DNA of 64,000 bases, taken from the NCBI GenBank assembly GCA_946537885.1, contig CAMNGC010000010.1:1-64000 (forward strand). The letters run 5' to 3'. Shown piece by piece: positions 53,252 to 61,879 of this stretch; the first letter of the stretch is position 1; every line of letters begins with the position of its first letter. Source of the stretch: an uncultured Clostridia bacterium. GTDB lineage: Bacteria > Bacillota > Clostridia > Saccharofermentanales > Saccharofermentanaceae. The translations under genes were made by a program, and so were the position numbers. A model generated the notes under the pieces. That model saw only the letters and a program-made list of their open reading frames with translations, did not search any database and was not told the DNA's origin.

Positions 53252-53950
53252 TCAGGATACCGCGTCGGCCTGAACCTTGTTGAGAGCATTTCTTACCGCG
53301 GGGATAAGAAGCACTACAACCGTCAGAGCGCACTCGGCACCAAGATATATACCATTATACGCCAAAGAATAGAGAGCGCCGCTGGTAAATCCCCAATCGG
53401 ATGCATATTCACTGAAGAAGAGCCATCCGGACAGGAATGCAAAAGCATATCTTCCGAGCACCGACAAGATATAAGCAGGCACAATTCCGTATCTCATTTC
53501 CTTGATCTTAGAAGGGATGGCACCTGAAAGACCAAGAGCGCCGAACGCAAAGATATAGTCAATAAGCATCTGGGGGATACTGATAATATAAGGATCAACC
53601 AGCATCTGCAGGATACCGTAGGCCACTCCGACCGTAAGGCCAGTGCCGAGACCATACCAGAAACCTATAAGTGAGATGAAGAGCATGCTGAAGAGTGTGA
53701 TGGATCCGCCCATAGGGAACGAATACAACTTGGCAAAGGATGTCAGAAGCGCCAGAGCCATAGCCATAGCCGAGAACGCCATCTTCTTCGTGCTCATCTT
53801 CTTTTTGCTTCCGAAAATAGACACGCCGATGATCAGGAACACAATAGCGATAACTACAAGAGCCGTATAACCGGCATCCTTGAGTTCGTACATGGTTCCG
53901 CCGTAACCGTCGTCAACCTTCTTTGCAAACAGACCGAAAAAACTACTCAT
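53252..53950 (-). CDS. thiT: Thiamine-specific ECF transporter S component ThiT
   Basis: 232 residues with an N-terminal hydrophobic segment of its own plus about six more. The ThiT signatures LQMLVDPYIISIPQMLIDY and the following FAFGALGL are clear. It binds thiamine and works with the shared ECF energising module encoded elsewhere. Its leader is a TPP riboswitch, which supports the assignment independently. Confidence 0.92.
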   Translation of the reverse strand: MSSFFGLFAKKVDDGYGGTMYELKDAGYTALVVIAIVFLIIGVSIFGSKKKMSTKKMAFSAMAMALALLTSFAKLYSFPMGGSITLFSMLFISLIGFWYGLGTGLTVGVAYGILQMLVDPYIISIPQMLIDYIFAFGALGLSGAIPSKIKEMRYGIVPAYILSVLGRYAFAFLSGWLFFSEYASDWGFTSGALYSLAYNGIYLGAECALTVVVLLIPAVRNALNKVQADAVS

Positions 53951-53956
53951 AAAAAA

Positions 53957-54044
53957 AGACCTCCCTCCGTCGGCATTACCCGTGCAGGTTCATCGGGTCG
54001 ATGCTCAATAGCACCCTCTCAGCCGGTCACACCAGCTCCCCGTG
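53957..54044 (-). promoter_or_regulatory. TPP riboswitch (THI element)
   Basis: On the minus strand the THI-box consensus blocks occur in order: GGGGAGCTGG, GGCTGAGAGGG, GACCCGATGAACCTG and CGGGTAATGCCGACGGAGGG. The last block merges with the thiT ribosome site (GGAGGGAGG), so ligand binding can hide it; regulation is probably translational. Confidence 0.93.
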
Positions 54045-54079
54045 TAATAGTGAACATCTCGTTCACGGTCGCAAATATA

Positions 54080-55090
54080 CTACATTCTTCCGATACTTAC
54101 AAGACGTACAACACATTCTTCCACAAATTTACGAACTTCACGTTCATAAACAGCCGGAGATTTGTCATAACACATAAGATGCCCGGCGTGATCCACCTGC
54201 ACCAGGCGCTTAGGCGCTCTGATATTGTCATAGATCCGTTTAGATCCTTCAGGCGGGGTCACATCGTCATTTCCGCCCTGAAAGATCAAGACCGGCACTC
54301 TGGTTCGATCTGCATGAACAGCCGTGTCACACAGCCTTATATCCAACCCCTTGCGTTTAATTGCCATGCGGCGGACAGAACTGAGAAATAATCTGCCGTC
54401 GAGCTTGTAATGCGCCTTGATCTTATTTTCGAGGATCGTCTCAAGCTGCTCATAGGGGGAATCTGCAATTATTCCGGCGACATTCTCCGGGAAATCTTTC
54501 TGCTGGGATGCCAGTAGAGCCGTCGATGCACCGAGGCCCCTGCCCATAATGAAGATACGGCAATCGTTTCCCACCTGCTGTCTTACAAAATCGATCCAGC
54601 GAATGAGATCGACGCTCTCGTAAAGGCCGTATGTGCAAGTCTTACCTCCGCTCATCAGATGAGCTCTGCCGTGAGCTATGAGAACATGACATTGGATCTG
54701 TTTCATAAGAAGCCTCGCATAAGCGCTCATCTCGCTGGGGTGCTCGTCATAAGCATGAAGCAGGATAACCGCAAATCTGCTGCTCCTGTCAGCTGATGGC
54801 CTGAAGTAGCCTGACAGTCTCACTTTATCAAAAGAATCGATCCTTACGTTCACGAATTCCATCCTGTTGGTGTAGAACCAATTACGACCGCGCCCATAGA
54901 CCGTACTCTGATCGATCTTCGAAGGTGAACGGTCGACCTGGGGCATGGGCTTGGGGCGCTTAAAGATCTTCACGTAGAGCTTACGACAGACGGTCAAATA
55001 ACCGAGGTAGAGCGCTGCTACTGCAAGAAAGAACAGCAACACCAATAAGATCACGGCTATAGTCAGTTTGCCCGAAGCGAGGATCATCAT
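54080..55090 (-). CDS. Membrane-anchored alpha/beta-hydrolase with an altered nucleophile site
   Basis: 336 residues. N-terminal transmembrane anchor (about 7-32), then an alpha/beta-hydrolase fold of the clostridial YqkD/acyl-peptide type. The nucleophile elbow reads GRGLG: Gly185 (codon GGC at 54536-54538) stands where GxSxG proteins have Ser. The acid (GGNDDVTP) and His (VDHAGHL) are kept. One A-to-G change from AGC would explain the loss. It may be inactive, a binding protein or use another residue. Overlaps the aminopeptidase gene by 4 nt. Confidence 0.75.
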   Translation of the reverse strand: MMILASGKLTIAVILLVLLFFLAVAALYLGYLTVCRKLYVKIFKRPKPMPQVDRSPSKIDQSTVYGRGRNWFYTNRMEFVNVRIDSFDKVRLSGYFRPSADRSSRFAVILLHAYDEHPSEMSAYARLLMKQIQCHVLIAHGRAHLMSGGKTCTYGLYESVDLIRWIDFVRQQVGNDCRIFIMGRGLGASTALLASQQKDFPENVAGIIADSPYEQLETILENKIKAHYKLDGRLFLSSVRRMAIKRKGLDIRLCDTAVHADRTRVPVLIFQGGNDDVTPPEGSKRIYDNIRAPKRLVQVDHAGHLMCYDKSPAVYEREVRKFVEECVVRLVSIGRM

Positions 55091-56364
55091 TTGATTACAA
55101 CATCCTCCACCCTTTCCTGTCCGCCTGTCAGAAGCTCACAACCGTCCTCCGTCACAAGTACATCATCCTCGATCCTGAAGCCCACATTCCACTCGGGAAT
55201 ATAGACTCCGGGTTCGATAGCAAGGCAATTTCCCGGCTCGAAAAGCTTCTGCTTCACAGCACAGTCATGCACATCGAGACCCAAATGATGTCCCGTGTTA
55301 TGCCAATAATACGCTCTCGCGTCTTCAACTCCAAACCCTTCATCAACGATCCCCTGTTGCTTAAGCCAATTCACGGTTATTGTCTTCATTTCTTCGTTGA
55401 GCATATTGAAATTAACACCGGGCCTTATATAGTTGAAAGCCGCCTTACGCAGCTCGGTTATAAGATCCAGCAGCAGAAAGCGTCTGTCCTCATTCTCAAA
55501 GGCTCTTATTCCCTCAGATCTGTCACCCACAAAATAAACCCTCGATATATCGGCACAATAGCCTGCAACTCTGGCTCCGACATCGATCTGAATCAGATCT
55601 CCCGGCTGAGCTATGACACCATCCTCTCCCTCAGGATCTCCATGGTGCAGATAAAATGAATTAGAACCTATTGCCGTTATGGTGCCGAACGCAGGTATCA
55701 GACTTCCTCTCGAAGCCATACCATATTCCAAGGCCGTATAAAGTTCCAGCTCGGTAACACCGGGGCGGATATGTTTCTTCATGTCTTCGAGTGCAGCTTC
55801 TGTGATCCTGCCTGCCGCTTTTATCGCTTTTATCTCTTCGGGCGTCTTTACCATGCGAAGTTCTATGAGATCGCGGCTGATATCTATCGGCATCCGCTCT
55901 TTATTAATGGCGGCAAGCCTCCCGCTTATATCCTTGCTCTCCTGCATGATGGATTCCCAATCCGAAGCAGGCGTTAAAGGACTGTCGCCTCCGAATAATT
56001 CCATAAGATCATTATCGAATTCATCAAGCGGTCTTATATCAGCCGTATCGATGCCGGAAAGCTCCGCAAGCTCCTCAAAGGACAAAGTCTTACCATGCCA
56101 TCTCTCGACCATGGCATCCTTTACCGGGGCATAGAGCCGCGTCTCGAACAAATCACCCTTATGCTTTATCAGGATCAGCTTGCCTCTCTGATAATCAAGC
56201 CCTGTCAAATACCAGAAATTACGGTCAGGCAAAAAGCGATATTCCGTATCAGCGCACATTGCCGCCGCTTCTCCTGCGAAAATAAGAACCGCTGTCTCTT
56301 CCGGCAAGCGGTCCATTAACTTCTTTCGATTATTAATATAAAAACTACTGCTTAATCTCATCAA
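55087..56364 (-). CDS. pepP: Xaa-Pro aminopeptidase (M24B)
   Basis: 425 residues. AMP_N domain (FYINNRKKLMDRLPEETAVLIFAG), then the pita-bread catalytic domain with metal ligands in QIDVGARVAGYCADISR (two Asp), HHLGLDVHD (His), AIEPGVYI (Glu) and RIEDD (Glu). It removes N-terminal residues preceding proline. It overlaps both neighbours by 4 nt, forming a three-gene unit with the acyltransferase and hydrolase. Confidence 0.9.
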   Translation of the reverse strand: MMRLSSSFYINNRKKLMDRLPEETAVLIFAGEAAAMCADTEYRFLPDRNFWYLTGLDYQRGKLILIKHKGDLFETRLYAPVKDAMVERWHGKTLSFEELAELSGIDTADIRPLDEFDNDLMELFGGDSPLTPASDWESIMQESKDISGRLAAINKERMPIDISRDLIELRMVKTPEEIKAIKAAGRITEAALEDMKKHIRPGVTELELYTALEYGMASRGSLIPAFGTITAIGSNSFYLHHGDPEGEDGVIAQPGDLIQIDVGARVAGYCADISRVYFVGDRSEGIRAFENEDRRFLLLDLITELRKAAFNYIRPGVNFNMLNEEMKTITVNWLKQQGIVDEGFGVEDARAYYWHNTGHHLGLDVHDCAVKQKLFEPGNCLAIEPGVYIPEWNVGFRIEDDVLVTEDGCELLTGGQERVEDVVIK

Positions 56365-57011
56365 CTTCTCACGTCCGAACGAACATTATACTCATCGAAC
56401 GAGATGGTATTATTGATATAACTGAGTGTCGCACCGGGAGCTCTTCTGATAAGACCCGGATTACCGATAACAATAGATCCGTCGGGCACATCAAAATTTA
56501 CATATGCGCCGGGAGCGATCAGAACATTATTACCGATATTGATATTACCTACGATAACGGCATTGGCACCGATCCACACAAAGTTACCGATATGAGGAGA
56601 ACCCTTACGCTTACCTCTGAACTGTGTACCGATAACAACGCCTGTAGAGACATTACAGTTATAGCCGATGACGGACTTCGGATGAATAATGACACGACCG
56701 AAATGAGCAAGATAAAAGCCCTTGCCGATATTAGTGTCATATGGGATCTGTATGTGATACTTACGCGACAACCTGTCAAGGTAGAAATTAAAGACCTTGA
56801 ACTTTGCCTTGTTCAAAACGCGTCTCCATCCGTCATATTTGGAGATCTGATCATAATAATATCTCGTTCTACGGAAAGCACTGATATAGCTGAACTCGGG
56901 ACTCGATCTGAGTTCCTGAAGATAAGTCGTATAGATAGCCTTCGTGCGTCTCGCATTTCCGGTATATCTGAACAGATCACTATAGACTATATCTTTCAAT
57001 TCGTCGTTCAT
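56361..57011 (-). CDS. Serine O-acetyltransferase-like hexapeptide acyltransferase
   Basis: 216 residues. C-terminal left-handed beta-helix hexapeptide repeats (IGYNCNVSTGVVIG, IGANAVIVGNINIGNNVLI, VIGNPG) with an N-terminal helical part resembling CysE. KGFYLAHFGRVIIHP contains the His typical of the active site. It may acetylate serine for cysteine synthesis or another hydroxyl acceptor. Confidence 0.75.
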   Translation of the reverse strand: MNDELKDIVYSDLFRYTGNARRTKAIYTTYLQELRSSPEFSYISAFRRTRYYYDQISKYDGWRRVLNKAKFKVFNFYLDRLSRKYHIQIPYDTNIGKGFYLAHFGRVIIHPKSVIGYNCNVSTGVVIGTQFRGKRKGSPHIGNFVWIGANAVIVGNINIGNNVLIAPGAYVNFDVPDGSIVIGNPGLIRRAPGATLSYINNTISFDEYNVRSDVRS

Positions 57012-57102
57012 AAATTCCCTCCGCTATTCTTACACTAAAAATTTTATAACTTTTAGAAAAATAACTCAATATGCCCAACAAAAAATCTCAGTATTTTCGC
57101 CC

Positions 57103-57381
57103 TTAATTCTCTATCTTAAGCCAGGGATTATTATGCGACGCATCATCGAAAACTCTCTTTATCGCGATCATGTACTTGCCCATCTTCTCGTCGGCAGCAT
57201 CCATTCCCGTCAACTTGACCTTTACCGGCTCATCCTCACAGCCCACTTCAGACAGGCAATCGTAGAGTGCGTCAAGATTGCGGCCATAATATGAAGGAAG
57301 TTCGAGGCTGTTGATCAGTATGGAATGAACCTCCCAATAGCTGGCAACCCCGGTAAAATCAATCGTTATAACATCTTTCAT
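57103..57381 (-). CDS. Barstar-family RNase inhibitor
   Basis: 92 residues from the ATG at 57381, which has GGAGG 8 nt upstream (the earlier ATG at 57396 overlaps it). The barstar fold is shown by ITIDFTGVASYWEVHSILINSLELPSYYGRNLDALYDCLSE, where YYGRNLDALYD is the barnase-binding helix region. It has no signal peptide, as required to neutralise the RNase inside the cell. Lies directly downstream of the barnase gene. Confidence 0.88.
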   Translation of the reverse strand: MKDVITIDFTGVASYWEVHSILINSLELPSYYGRNLDALYDCLSEVGCEDEPVKVKLTGMDAADEKMGKYMIAIKRVFDDASHNNPWLKIEN

Positions 57382-57399
57382 CCTGCTATCCTCCATCAG

Positions 57400-57915
57400 T
57401 TACTCTTCGCCGTATAAAAGCGTAAATGTCTCATAGTGATCATCGGTGTAGTAGATCTGTCCGTCACTTGAATAGATCAGTCTCTCGGCTCCTCTCGAAG
57501 ATGCCCCGAGAGTGTTAATATCGCACTCGTGATATTCCCTGCCGGGTACCTCGGGAAGAGTGCCCTCATAGTTACCGTACCAGTCGCCTCCGATACACAT
57601 GCCCGGGGCGTAGACCTCGACCGATCCGCCGCTCCAGCCGAGTTCCCGGGCCTCGTTCTTAGTGATGAAATTACCGGGCAATTCGCCGTAAGTGTGGATA
57701 TAGAGGGCAACATCTTCTGCTGTGGTATATGAACCGTCGCGATCGATAGCGGCAGAGGTCTCAGCAGGCTCTGTAACTTCCTCTGTAGTCTCAGATACGC
57801 TTGTATCAACTTGTGTCTCTTCGTCTTCCTCAAGCAGGATATCACATCCGGCAAAAGCAAAGATCATAGCCATTATCAGCAATAGCGGCAGGAATAGTCT
57901 TTTAAGTCTGTTCAT
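57400..57915 (-). CDS. Lipid-anchored barnase-type ribonuclease
   Basis: 171 residues. Signal peptide with lipobox FAGC (Cys24), an acidic Thr/Glu linker (about 30-58), then a complete barnase domain. Catalytic residues are kept: Glu130 (HECDIN), Arg141, Arg145 and His160 (DDHYETF), corresponding to barnase Glu73, Arg83, Arg87 and His102. Barnases are usually freely secreted; the lipobox predicts retention on the outer membrane face. The inhibitor gene follows. Possible role in RNA scavenging or competition. Confidence 0.88.
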   Translation of the reverse strand: MNRLKRLFLPLLLIMAMIFAFAGCDILLEEDEETQVDTSVSETTEEVTEPAETSAAIDRDGSYTTAEDVALYIHTYGELPGNFITKNEARELGWSGGSVEVYAPGMCIGGDWYGNYEGTLPEVPGREYHECDINTLGASSRGAERLIYSSDGQIYYTDDHYETFTLLYGEE

Positions 57916-57986
57916 CTTTATCTGTCTCCCCTCTGTGCAGGATAGGACTTTTCGATGAGATTATTCTAACACAGCCATGCGACCTG

Positions 57987-58015
57987 TTGGTGGAAAAGCC
58001 TCAAAGTGGTATAAA
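57987..58015 (+). promoter_or_regulatory. yqeY promoter
   Basis: TTGGTG (57987-57992), 17-bp spacer, TATAAA (58010-58015). Confidence 0.65.
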
Positions 58016-58043
58016 TAATACAGATCGAAAAGGAGGTATTCTC

Positions 58044-58481
58044 ATGACAATACAGGAATTACAAAAGGAAATGATCACAGCCATGAAAGCGCGCGACAAG
58101 GTTCGCAAGGAATCCATCTCCAATCTTATCGCCGCAGTAAAGAAGGTAGCAATCGACCGCGAGTGCCGCGACAACATAACCGAAGATCTGGTAGATGAGG
58201 TTATCCTTAAGGAGACAAAATTAGCCCGCGAACAGGTAGATACCTGCCCCGACTCAAGGCCCGAGCTCAAAGAAGAGTACACACTGCGCTACAATATCTA
58301 CAAGGAATTTGCGCCCGCGCAGATGGACAAGACTCAGGTCGAGGAATTTATCAAAAAGAATTTTGCCGATCTGGTCGAGGCCCAAAACAAAGGCGCGCTT
58401 ATGAAGAGTTCCATGCAGGCCTTAAAGGGTAAGGCAGACGGCAAGCTCATCAATGAAGTCGTAAGCAAGATCTGCGGCTGA
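58044..58481 (+). CDS. yqeY: GatB/YqeY domain protein
   Basis: 145 residues from the ATG at 58044 (AAAGGAGG 7 nt upstream; the promoter starts after the earlier in-frame ATG). Helical YqeY domain related to the tail of GatB (MTIQELQKEMITAMKARDKVRKESISNLI, and the C-terminal GALMKSSMQALKGKADGKLINEVV). It is thought to act in tRNA-dependent amidation or tRNA binding; the exact role is unsettled. Confidence 0.9.
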   Translation: MTIQELQKEMITAMKARDKVRKESISNLIAAVKKVAIDRECRDNITEDLVDEVILKETKLAREQVDTCPDSRPELKEEYTLRYNIYKEFAPAQMDKTQVEEFIKKNFADLVEAQNKGALMKSSMQALKGKADGKLINEVVSKICG

Positions 58482-58501
58482 TAAAAATCGAAAAACATAA
58501 G

Positions 58502-58534
58502 AGGGTCGCAAACTTATAGTGTGCGACCCTTTCT
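58502..58534 (+). terminator. yqeY terminator
   Basis: Perfect 9-bp stem AGGGTCGCA/TGCGACCCT followed by TTCTTAT. Confidence 0.8.
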
Positions 58535-58582
58535 TATATCCAAAATATATCAGACGCGACAGCCTGCCCGCGCCCTAACGGC

Positions 58583-58987
58583 TTATGACCTCCCCATTAC
58601 CTCACAATATGCAAGAACGGCATTACGGACACACATATCACAAGGGCAGAGCACCTTGCCTGTATCAACACCTTTAAGCTCGCGGCATATAGTGGCCCCG
58701 CCGCATTTCTCTTTGAAAGCTTCGGATATCTGTTTGCTGTATCTGACGGAGCCTTTACCGCCGCTTTTAAGACCGGCAATGATCCCTGCGCCAATAAGAG
58801 ATCCGCAGGTCGCCTCAAGATTTCCCATGCCGACCGCAAATCCGGCAGCGGCCTGTCTTAATATCTCAGGATCGACATCCGTCTCCCCTGCCAGCGCAGC
58901 CGTCACCGCCTGGCAACAGTTATAGCCGCCTTCCTGTTTAAGGTACACAGCCTTCTCGGCCAGCATGCTTATTTCGGGATCAGTCAT
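58583..58987 (-). CDS. C_GCAxxG_C_C family protein
   Basis: 134 residues from the ATG at 58987 (GGAGG upstream). Conserved Cys residues at NCCQAV, GNLEATCGSLIGAG and the C-terminal LCPCDMCVRNAVLAYCE fit the C_GCAxxG_C_C family, widespread in anaerobes and thought to be redox or metal-binding. Not essential elements of an operon here. Confidence 0.85.
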   Translation of the reverse strand: MTDPEISMLAEKAVYLKQEGGYNCCQAVTAALAGETDVDPEILRQAAAGFAVGMGNLEATCGSLIGAGIIAGLKSGGKGSVRYSKQISEAFKEKCGGATICRELKGVDTGKVLCPCDMCVRNAVLAYCEVMGRS

Positions 58988-59117
58988 AGAGAGCACCTCC
59001 GGGATTCTTTTCTCTAATCATAGCATAAGCTGCCGATTACTCCATCAGCGTGGTGCCTCCTGATCGTGAATATTTCTTATTGCAGCGTCCTTCCCCCAAG
59101 CAAGAGCCCCACAAAAC

Positions 59118-59152
59118 GAAAAAACCGCCTCAAAAGCAAGCTTGAGACGGCT
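59118..59152 (-). terminator. Terminator after the fused isomerase/acyl-CoA ligase
   Basis: Minus-strand stem GCCGTCTCAAG/CTTTTGAGGCGGT (some mismatches) followed by TTTTTTCG. Confidence 0.8.
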
Positions 59153-59172
59153 TTATTGATTTTAAGATCGGA

Positions 59173-61698
59173 TTACGCGGTAACGATCTTGTTAGCATCC
59201 TCCAGATTGTGTCTCTCAACAGCCTGCTCACGCATCTTGTACTTTAAGATCTTTCCGGCTGCATTCATGGGGAACTCCGAGACAAAATCAACATATCTGG
59301 GAACCTTGTGTTTTGCCATATGGTCTCTTACATACTGCTTGATCTCATCTTCGGAAGACTCCTCACCGGGCTTTAAGATGACGCAAGCCATGATCTCCTC
59401 ACCATAGTCGGCATCAGGCACACCAATAACCTGAACATCCTGGATCTTGGGGTGGGTATAAAGGAAGTCCTCGATCTCCTTAGGGTAGATATTTTCACCG
59501 CCTCGGATGATCATATCTTTGATACGGCCTGTGATCTTGTAGTAGCCGTCCTCAGGGCGTCTCATGGCAAGGTCACCGGAATGGAGCCAGCCGTCTTCAT
59601 CGATTGCAGCGGCAGTTGCCTCCGGCATCTTATAATAACCCTTCATTATGTTATAGCCGCGTGCACAGAATTCGCCTGCCACACCGTCGGGAAGCTCCTC
59701 ACCCGTCTCAGGATCAACGATCTTAGTCTCAACACCGAAAATAGACGGACCGACAGTATTTACTCTCTGCTCGATCGTATCAGTCGTCTTACTCATTGTA
59801 GTTGCGGGAGAAGCCTCTGTCTGACCGTATGTGATAACGATCTCCGGCATATGCATCTTTTCGATTACTTCTTCCATCGTCTTGATAGGACAAGGTGATC
59901 CTGCCATAATACCTGTTCTCATATGAGAGAAATCAGTCGAGGGGAAATTCTCGTGACCGAGCATGGCGATAAACATCGTGGGCACGCCGTGGAAGCAGGT
60001 GATCTTCTCCTGATTGATGCAGTGAAGGCCCTTACGAGGCGAGAATGCCGTTATAGGCGACATGGTAACGCCGTGAGTAACGGATGCGGTCATAGCAAGC
60101 ACCATACCGAAGCAGTGGAACATAGGCACCTGGATCATCATTCGATCAGCGGTGGACAGATCCATGCAGTCGCCGATAGCTTTACCGTTATTGACTACAT
60201 TATAGTGGGTAAGCATAACACCCTTCGGGAAACCTGTCGTACCGGATGTATACTGCATGTTGCAGACATCATGCTTATCGATCGTTCTTCTTACCTTCTC
60301 CACTTCACTATAGGGAACTTTCTCTGCAAGAGCAGGCATATCATCCCAGTGGAAACAACCGGGAATGCGGGACTCGCAGGTAATGACATTTTTAAGATAA
60401 GGAAGTCTTGCGGCCTTGAGTTCGCCGGGCTTGCTGTCCTTGAGCTCAGGACAGATCTCATTGATGATCTTTACATAATCGGAGTCCTTATACTTGTCGA
60501 TCATGACCAGGGTCATCGTATCCGACTGCCTTAAAAGATACTCGATCTCATGGATCTTATATGCGGTATTGACCGTTACGAGAACAGCACCGATCTTAGT
60601 CGTTGCCCAGAAAGTGATATACCACTGGGGAACATTTGTGGCCCAGATAGCAACGTGATCGCCCTTCTTAACACCCATAGCCAACAGGCTTCGGGCAAAA
60701 TTATCCACATCGACTCTGAACTCGGGATACGTTCTCGTGTAGTCGAGTTCTGTATATCTGAAGGCATACTGGTTCGGGAACTCCTCACAGATTCTATCCA
60801 GGATATCCGGGAAAGTATAGTCGATCAGAGTTTCCTTGGGCCAGGGATAGTATCCGCTATCGCGCTTGTCCCGTTGAAGAGAATGCTTATGTCTCGTTCT
60901 GTAGGGTTCCATAAAGGAAGCAAAGTGCGGAACTGCGATGCCTGCATCACAGAGCTCGTGAGCCCATCTGTAAACCCACTCAAAGGAAACATAGCCCTGA
61001 TAATTAATTGAATCAAGCGCATTGAACATATCGTCAAGGGGCATGTCACCATCCCCCATCAGCTTATAACTGACCTTACCATTCTCAATGACGCTGTCCT
61101 TAACGTGGGTATACTTGATATATTCGCCCAGGTTCTTGACTGTTATCTCGGGATCTTCATTGAAATATCTGTAAGGATGATGCAGATCCCAGAGAGCTGC
61201 GATCTTACGGTTACCGACACGATCCAGCAATCTCTTGAGTCTTGCAGTGTCAGCATATACACCATTGGTCTCCACCAAAAGTGTTACGTTATACTCTTCC
61301 GCTATAGGGATCAGTCTTACCAAAGCCTCATAGACAACCTCATCGTCTATCTCGGCAGCGGGGGCCGGATCCTTATCTCCGAGAATCCTTATATAGCTTG
61401 AGCCGAGCTTACCGGCAAGCTTAGCATACTCGGTGATCTCCTCAGCAGCGAGATCAAAATTCTCCCTGCTTGAAATAACCGTACCTGAGGACAGGCAGGG
61501 AATCTCAAGGCCCAAAGAATCAAGTTTTGCCTTCGTCTTAGCGATCTCGCTGTCGCGGAAAGGCAAGGCTTTATAAGAGAAAATGTTATTTCCGAGACCT
61601 CTTAGCTCGATTCCGTCAAAACGCAGATCTTTTGCCATCGAATAGATCTCAGGCCAGGAGAATGACGGGCAAGCCAGTGTCGAAAAAGAAATTTTCAT
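59173..61698 (-). CDS. Fusion of TIM-barrel sugar-phosphate isomerase-like and AMP-forming acyl-CoA ligase domains
   Basis: 841 residues from the ATG at 61698 (GGAG 9 nt upstream). Residues about 1-260 are an AP-endonuclease-2/xylose-isomerase-like barrel (KISFSTLACPSFSW, LLVETNG, AALWDLHHP, KYTHVKDS, VSFEWVYRW). Residues about 290-830 are an acyl-CoA synthetase: YTSGTTGFPKG (P-loop), YGQTE, DGWLHSGDLA, GRIKDMIIRGGENIYP and the C-terminal Lys in AAGKILKYKMRE. The ligase part resembles medium- or long-chain fatty acyl-CoA ligases. The link between a sugar-type barrel and acyl activation is unexplained. Confidence 0.85.
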   Translation of the reverse strand: MKISFSTLACPSFSWPEIYSMAKDLRFDGIELRGLGNNIFSYKALPFRDSEIAKTKAKLDSLGLEIPCLSSGTVISSRENFDLAAEEITEYAKLAGKLGSSYIRILGDKDPAPAAEIDDEVVYEALVRLIPIAEEYNVTLLVETNGVYADTARLKRLLDRVGNRKIAALWDLHHPYRYFNEDPEITVKNLGEYIKYTHVKDSVIENGKVSYKLMGDGDMPLDDMFNALDSINYQGYVSFEWVYRWAHELCDAGIAVPHFASFMEPYRTRHKHSLQRDKRDSGYYPWPKETLIDYTFPDILDRICEEFPNQYAFRYTELDYTRTYPEFRVDVDNFARSLLAMGVKKGDHVAIWATNVPQWYITFWATTKIGAVLVTVNTAYKIHEIEYLLRQSDTMTLVMIDKYKDSDYVKIINEICPELKDSKPGELKAARLPYLKNVITCESRIPGCFHWDDMPALAEKVPYSEVEKVRRTIDKHDVCNMQYTSGTTGFPKGVMLTHYNVVNNGKAIGDCMDLSTADRMMIQVPMFHCFGMVLAMTASVTHGVTMSPITAFSPRKGLHCINQEKITCFHGVPTMFIAMLGHENFPSTDFSHMRTGIMAGSPCPIKTMEEVIEKMHMPEIVITYGQTEASPATTMSKTTDTIEQRVNTVGPSIFGVETKIVDPETGEELPDGVAGEFCARGYNIMKGYYKMPEATAAAIDEDGWLHSGDLAMRRPEDGYYKITGRIKDMIIRGGENIYPKEIEDFLYTHPKIQDVQVIGVPDADYGEEIMACVILKPGEESSEDEIKQYVRDHMAKHKVPRYVDFVSEFPMNAAGKILKYKMREQAVERHNLEDANKIVTA

Positions 61699-61834
61699 AC
61701 AAAAACACTCCAATTAAGCATATTTTCGATATTATATTGTATTGTTTAGAATAAAAGTGTCAATTAAAAAAACGATAAAAAACTTCAGCAAATACTGCTT
61801 TTATAAGCTCGAAAACATTTCGGCGCATATTAAT

Positions 61835-61858
61835 AGCCGCCTTATCACTAAGACGGCT
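61835..61858 (-). terminator. Terminator after the small membrane protein gene
   Basis: Minus-strand AGCCGTCTTA/TAAGGCGGCT stem (one mismatch) followed by ATTAATATG; weak T-run. Confidence 0.55.
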
Positions 61859-61879
61859 CCGTTTCTTAATATCCGATTG

